A stretch of DNA of 35,655 nucleotides from JBBQUP01 sp038212305. GTDB lineage: Bacteria > Bacteroidota > Bacteroidia > Bacteroidales > Marinilabiliaceae. The translations under genes were made by a program, and so were the position numbers. Where the stretch lies: NCBI GenBank assembly GCA_038212305.1, contig JBBQUP010000024.1, positions 1 to 35,655 on the forward strand. Reading direction: 5' to 3'. Shown here in pieces: positions 32,862-35,655 of the stretch. Below the pieces are notes generated by a model. That model searched no databases, had not been told where the DNA came from, and saw only the letters and a program-made list of their open reading frames with translations. The stretch's first letter is position 1. Each line of letters starts with the position of its first letter.

Positions 32862-34199
32862 TTAGCGATCAAACACAAGTGATTTGGCTGCATTTGTATT
32901 TATAATGGTACCATTTTCATAAACCAAAGCACCATTTACAAAAGTGTGTGTCACTTTGTAGTTAAACGTATTTCCTTCAAAGGGCGACCATCCACACTTA
33001 TATAGTATGTTTTCTTTACTCACTTGCCATTGTTTTTTATCTACCAACACTAAATCGGCAAAATAGCCTTCGCGTATATAGCCTCTATCAACTACATTGT
33101 ATAATATGGCTGGTGCATGGCACATTTTCTCAACTACTTTCTCGATTGATAGTTTTTGTTGATGCGATAATTCCAACATGGCAACTAACGAATGCTGAAC
33201 CAATGGACCGCCCGATGGAGCTTTAAAGTAGCCATTGTTTTTTTCATCCATTGTATGTGGAGCATGATCGGTGGCAATAACATCCAAATTGTTTGATAAC
33301 AAACCAGCCAATAACGATTCCTTGTCGAGTTGCGTTTTTATAGCCGGATTCCATTTAATCAATGAGCCTTTTGTGTCGTAATCTCTATCGTCGAACCATA
33401 AATGATGAACGCAAACTTCGGCTGTAATGCGCTTTTGAGAAAGTGGTATGGAGTTTCTGAATAATGCAATCTCTTTGGCTGATGATAAATGTAAAACGTG
33501 AAGTTTAGCATTGTATTTGGTCGCAAGCTCAACCGCTTTGCTCGATGATAAATAACAAGCTTCATCGTTTCGTATGAGCGGATGATAGCGAAATGGCATA
33601 TCATCACCATATTTTGAGTGGAAACTTGCTAAATTATTTTTAATAGTTGTTTCATCTTCGCAATGCGTTGCAATTAAAATGGGCGATTCAGCAAAGATGG
33701 CACTTAATATCTTGTCGCTATCAACCAACATATTTCCCGTTGATGAACCCATAAAAATTTTAATACCACAAACGCTTTTGGGATCAACTTTTTTTAATTC
33801 AGCTAAGTTATCGTTCGTAGCACCTAAATAAAATGAGTAATTGGCCAATGATTGGGTTGAGGCAATTTCAAATTTTTTGTTGAGTTCTTCTATCGTTGTG
33901 GTTTGCGGATTGGTATTTGGCATCTCCATAAACGATGTGGTGCCGCCAGCCACTGCTGCGCGTGATTCGGTGTAAATATCGCCTTTGTAAGTCAACCCCG
34001 GTTCTCTAAAATGCACCTGATCATCAATTACACCAGGTAAAAGATATTTGCCTGATGCATCTATTATGTCAACTGATTCAGGCAATATTTCATCGCCTTT
34101 ATAAATTTTTTTGATTCTCTCATTTTCTATCAAGAGGGATGCTTTTTCAACACATCCTTCATTAATAATTGTGGCATCTTTTATAAGGAAGGTTTTCAT
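32862..34199 (-). CDS. pyrC: Dihydroorotase (class I type)
   Basis: Amidohydrolase that cyclises carbamoyl aspartate to dihydroorotate in pyrimidine synthesis. The 445-residue length fits class I enzymes. Seen: PGVIDDQVHFREPG (residues 55-68, with R65 for substrate binding), MPNTNPQTTT, GIKIFMGSSTG with K147 (the usual carboxylated lysine position), ATHCEDE with H179, HVLHLSSAKE with H234 and H237, and IATDHAPHT with D311. The metal motif is normally HxH. Here the first position is Q61 (Q-V-H63), a form I believe recurs in Bacteroidota. The other ligands are intact. A 6-1-6 inverted repeat TTAAAC-A-GTTTAA lies at 34212-34224, 12 bases upstream of the ATG. Two small genes follow in the same unit. 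Confidence 0.93.
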   Translation of the reverse strand: MKTFLIKDATIINEGCVEKASLLIENERIKKIYKGDEILPESVDIIDASGKYLLPGVIDDQVHFREPGLTYKGDIYTESRAAVAGGTTSFMEMPNTNPQTTTIEELNKKFEIASTQSLANYSFYLGATNDNLAELKKVDPKSVCGIKIFMGSSTGNMLVDSDKILSAIFAESPILIATHCEDETTIKNNLASFHSKYGDDMPFRYHPLIRNDEACYLSSSKAVELATKYNAKLHVLHLSSAKEIALFRNSIPLSQKRITAEVCVHHLWFDDRDYDTKGSLIKWNPAIKTQLDKESLLAGLLSNNLDVIATDHAPHTMDEKNNGYFKAPSGGPLVQHSLVAMLELSHQQKLSIEKVVEKMCHAPAILYNVVDRGYIREGYFADLVLVDKKQWQVSKENILYKCGWSPFEGNTFNYKVTHTFVNGALVYENGTIINTNAAKSLVFDR

Positions 34200-34345
34200 T
34201 GTCTTTCTATGTTAAACAGTTTAAGTAGCGCTTTATTCTTGCACAATAAACGATTTGAGTGATGGAACTTCAAAATAGGGTTGAGGTTTTTGTGTATTAT
34301 TTATATATCGTATTAATATTTATAACAAAATAATAATGAAAGGGT

Positions 34346-35077
34346 TTATACTTCGTATGTTTTAAAGAAGCTGTATAGTTTCATTTTCATAACTCCCCAA
34401 ATGGCTTCGTTAAAAATCCCTCCACTCATCTTACTTGATCCTTGTTTTCTGTCTGTAAACACAATAGGCACCTCTACAATGTTAAAACCATACTTCCAAG
34501 TTGTAAATTTCATCTCAATTTGAAAAGCATATCCTTTAAGACGTATTTTATCTAGTTTTATAGTTTCTAGCACTTTACGTTTGTAGCACTTAAACCCAGC
34601 TGTCGTATCCATTATTTTCATTCGCGTAACAAATCGAACATAAATCGAAGCAAAATAGGACATTAACACTCTACCCATTGGCCAGTTTACTACATTTACT
34701 CCCGATTTGTACCTGCTACCAATTGCCAAGTCTGCATTTTCTAAAACACAGGCATCGTGAAGTTTGATTAAATCTGAAGGAGTATGCGAAAAATCCGCAT
34801 CCATCTCAAAAATGTAATCATATTTATAGTCAATTGCCCATTTAAATCCTGCAATATACGCAGTTCCTAATCCCAATTTGCCTTTTCGTTGAATCATATG
34901 CAATTGTTGAGGCCACTCTTTTTGCAGCTTAATTACAATGTCTGCAGTTCCATCCGGCGAATTATCTTCAATAACTAGGATGTGAAATTCTCTCGGTAGT
35001 GAAAATACGGTTCGAATAATGGCTTCAATATTCTCCTTTTCATTGTATGTTGGAATTATGACAAGGTTTTTCGACAT
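34346..35077 (-). CDS. Family 2 glycosyltransferase, polyprenol-phosphate mannose/glucose synthase-like (DPM1 type)
   Basis: A 243-residue enzyme from ATG 35077 (MSKNLVIIPTYNEKENIEAI). A TTG at 35113 would add 12 residues and lies in a promoter-like element, so it is rejected. Seen: the GT-A nucleotide-binding start IPTYNEKENI, VIEDNSPDGTADIV, GLGTAYIAGFKWA, the metal-binding DxD region MDADFSHTP, IGSRYKSG, DTTAGFKCYKR, and IVFTDRKQGSSKMS. These are the blocks of dolichol-phosphate mannosyltransferase. It lacks the C-terminal membrane domain of longer homologues. The likely reaction is transfer of a sugar from a GDP- or UDP-sugar to a polyprenyl phosphate at the inner membrane, giving donors for glycan or lipoprotein glycosylation. 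It lies 146 bases upstream of pyrC in the same direction, an order common in Bacteroidales. Confidence 0.92.
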   Translation of the reverse strand: MSKNLVIIPTYNEKENIEAIIRTVFSLPREFHILVIEDNSPDGTADIVIKLQKEWPQQLHMIQRKGKLGLGTAYIAGFKWAIDYKYDYIFEMDADFSHTPSDLIKLHDACVLENADLAIGSRYKSGVNVVNWPMGRVLMSYFASIYVRFVTRMKIMDTTAGFKCYKRKVLETIKLDKIRLKGYAFQIEMKFTTWKYGFNIVEVPIVFTDRKQGSSKMSGGIFNEAIWGVMKMKLYSFFKTYEV

Positions 35078-35110
35078 TGTAATTATAATATTAGTATTAA
35101 CATTAGCTTG

Positions 35111-35118
35111 CAAATTTA
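35111..35118 (-). promoter_or_regulatory. Candidate -7 element upstream of the glycosyltransferase gene
   Basis: On the minus strand this reads TAAATTTG, an exact match to TAnnTTTG, 33 bases before the ATG at 35077. No clear TTTG is present at -33, so support is weak. Confidence 0.3.
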
Positions 35119-35513
35119 AAAAGTTTTAATTCACATCGGTAATAATCGTCGGTTTGTTTCCTCGAACCATTTAAGTATTTACTGCAAATTAAGGTGATTT
35201 GATATTTATATTATTCAATCCTTGTCATTTTAAACTTGGTACTTTAAGAAGCTGTTTAAATTTATAGCTGTCTAGATTTTTAGATTATAGAAAGAGAAGA
35301 TATGAAGACCAAGAGATGAAAATAGAATGTTCACCATCTGTAATTATCTAAAATATTATATCTATCCGTCTAATATCTATTATTCTTCCTAATCTATTCA
35401 TTTAAATTAATGGCTCTAGTTGTAATTTTAAATGATAATTTTGCTTGATTTTTAGCTGGTTATATATTTTAACATAAAACATTAAGAAAAAGTCACGATT
35501 TGATTTGGAAAAC

Positions 35514-35547
35514 AAAAAAAAAGCGTCTTCCTTTGCATCCGCTTTTT
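35514..35547. terminator. Candidate bidirectional terminator hairpin
   Basis: AAAAAGCG (35518-35525) pairs with CGCTTTTT (35540-35547) around a 14-base loop. The left side is preceded by further A residues (nine in all, 35514-35522), so on the minus strand the stem ends in a nine-base T-run. It could end a minus-strand transcript entering from beyond the right edge. The GC core is only 3 bp and the loop is long, so strength is doubtful. Confidence 0.4.
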
Positions 35548-35655
35548 GAGCCAACAACGGTTGGTTAGAGACAGGAGGCAAGGTTATAAAAGAGGACATA
35601 TTTTGAGTGTGTTTTAGCGATAAAACAAAGGCAAAATAAAAAATCGAAAAAAACC

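Larger units (their letters stand above)
35078..35655. other. 578-bp stretch at the right edge without a convincing gene
   Basis: Apart from the promoter-like site at 35111-35118, the stretch is AT-rich. It holds an imperfect inverted repeat: TAGATTA...AGATAT at 35281-35302 is repeated in reverse orientation at about 35373-35397, and TTTTAGAT (35278-35285) pairs with ATCTAAAA (35346-35353). It also holds a terminator-like hairpin (35514-35547) and a 5-bp hairpin CCAAC/GTTGG (35551-35564). A 65-codon minus-strand ORF (35402-35599) covers the terminator and has no recognisable features. I do not call it. Confidence 0.6.

Noticed and set aside
35402..35599. 65-codon minus-strand ORF at the right edge
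   Set aside because: It starts with ATG but runs through the terminator-like hairpin and homopolymer A-run. Its product is low complexity, with no signal peptide, domain or neighbour that would support it.
1..35655. Search for tRNA, rRNA, prophage, insertion sequence, toxin-antitoxin or defence genes
   Set aside because: No cloverleaf-like sequence, transposase, integrase, restriction, toxin or nuclease motif was recognised by eye. All long genes are housekeeping or envelope types.

Overview
The window is an AT-rich stretch of a Bacteroidota chromosome, most likely from a Bacteroidales/Marinilabiliales-type organism. The placement rests on four signs: (i) the order rsmH-ftsL-ftsI-murE-mraY-murD-ftsW-murG-murC-ftsQ-ftsA-ftsZ without ddl or murB; (ii) the FtsZ tail ending in HDNVD; (iii) start regions without Shine-Dalgarno boxes and several matches to the Bacteroidota -7 element TAnnTTTG; (iv) a coaX / outer-membrane protein / TPR / lptC / CNNM-CBS / ppiD block typical of that group. 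It is essentially a core-genome region. I see no prophage, insertion sequence, CRISPR array, rRNA or tRNA.

Layout. 1-15095 (+): division and cell-wall (dcw) cluster, entered inside rsmH, with tightly packed genes ending in a YqeY-like gene. MurE carries the DNPR signature of a meso-diaminopimelate-adding enzyme, so the peptidoglycan should be DAP-type. One 243-bp repeat-rich spacer separates ftsW from murG. 15123-15222 holds two strong hairpins between convergent units. 15237-22716 (-): an envelope operon read coaX, beta-barrel protein, TPR lipoprotein-like protein, lptC, CNNM/CBS protein, periplasmic PPIase. 22942-23997 (+): a response regulator with PAS sensing but no DNA-binding output. 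24030-27383 (-): mfd. 27384-27803: a 420-bp gene-free stretch holding a 136-bp nested palindromic element, the least ordinary DNA in the window. 27804-30349 (-): small membrane protein, secreted CAP-domain protein, class I fructose-1,6-bisphosphatase. 30481-31788 (+): aspartokinase. 31834-35077 (-): membrane protein, GldN-like lipoprotein, dihydroorotase, polyprenol-phosphate-sugar synthase-like glycosyltransferase. 35078-35655: no convincing gene, with inverted repeats and a terminator-like hairpin.

Functional picture. The left half makes the lipid II precursor (MurE, MurD, MurC, MraY, MurG) and the septal machine (FtsZ, FtsA, FtsQ, FtsL, FtsW, FtsI). The middle serves outer-membrane biogenesis (LptC, periplasmic folding) plus CoA synthesis. 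The right half is metabolic and repair housekeeping. I found no clear new multi-gene system. The best leads are the nested palindromic element near 27.6 kb, the two uncharacterised genes of the lptC operon, and the GldN-like lipoprotein/membrane protein pair behind pyrC. Several long ORFs open at upstream TTG codons. I moved those starts to the ATG or GTG that fits the family, and state this in each entry.
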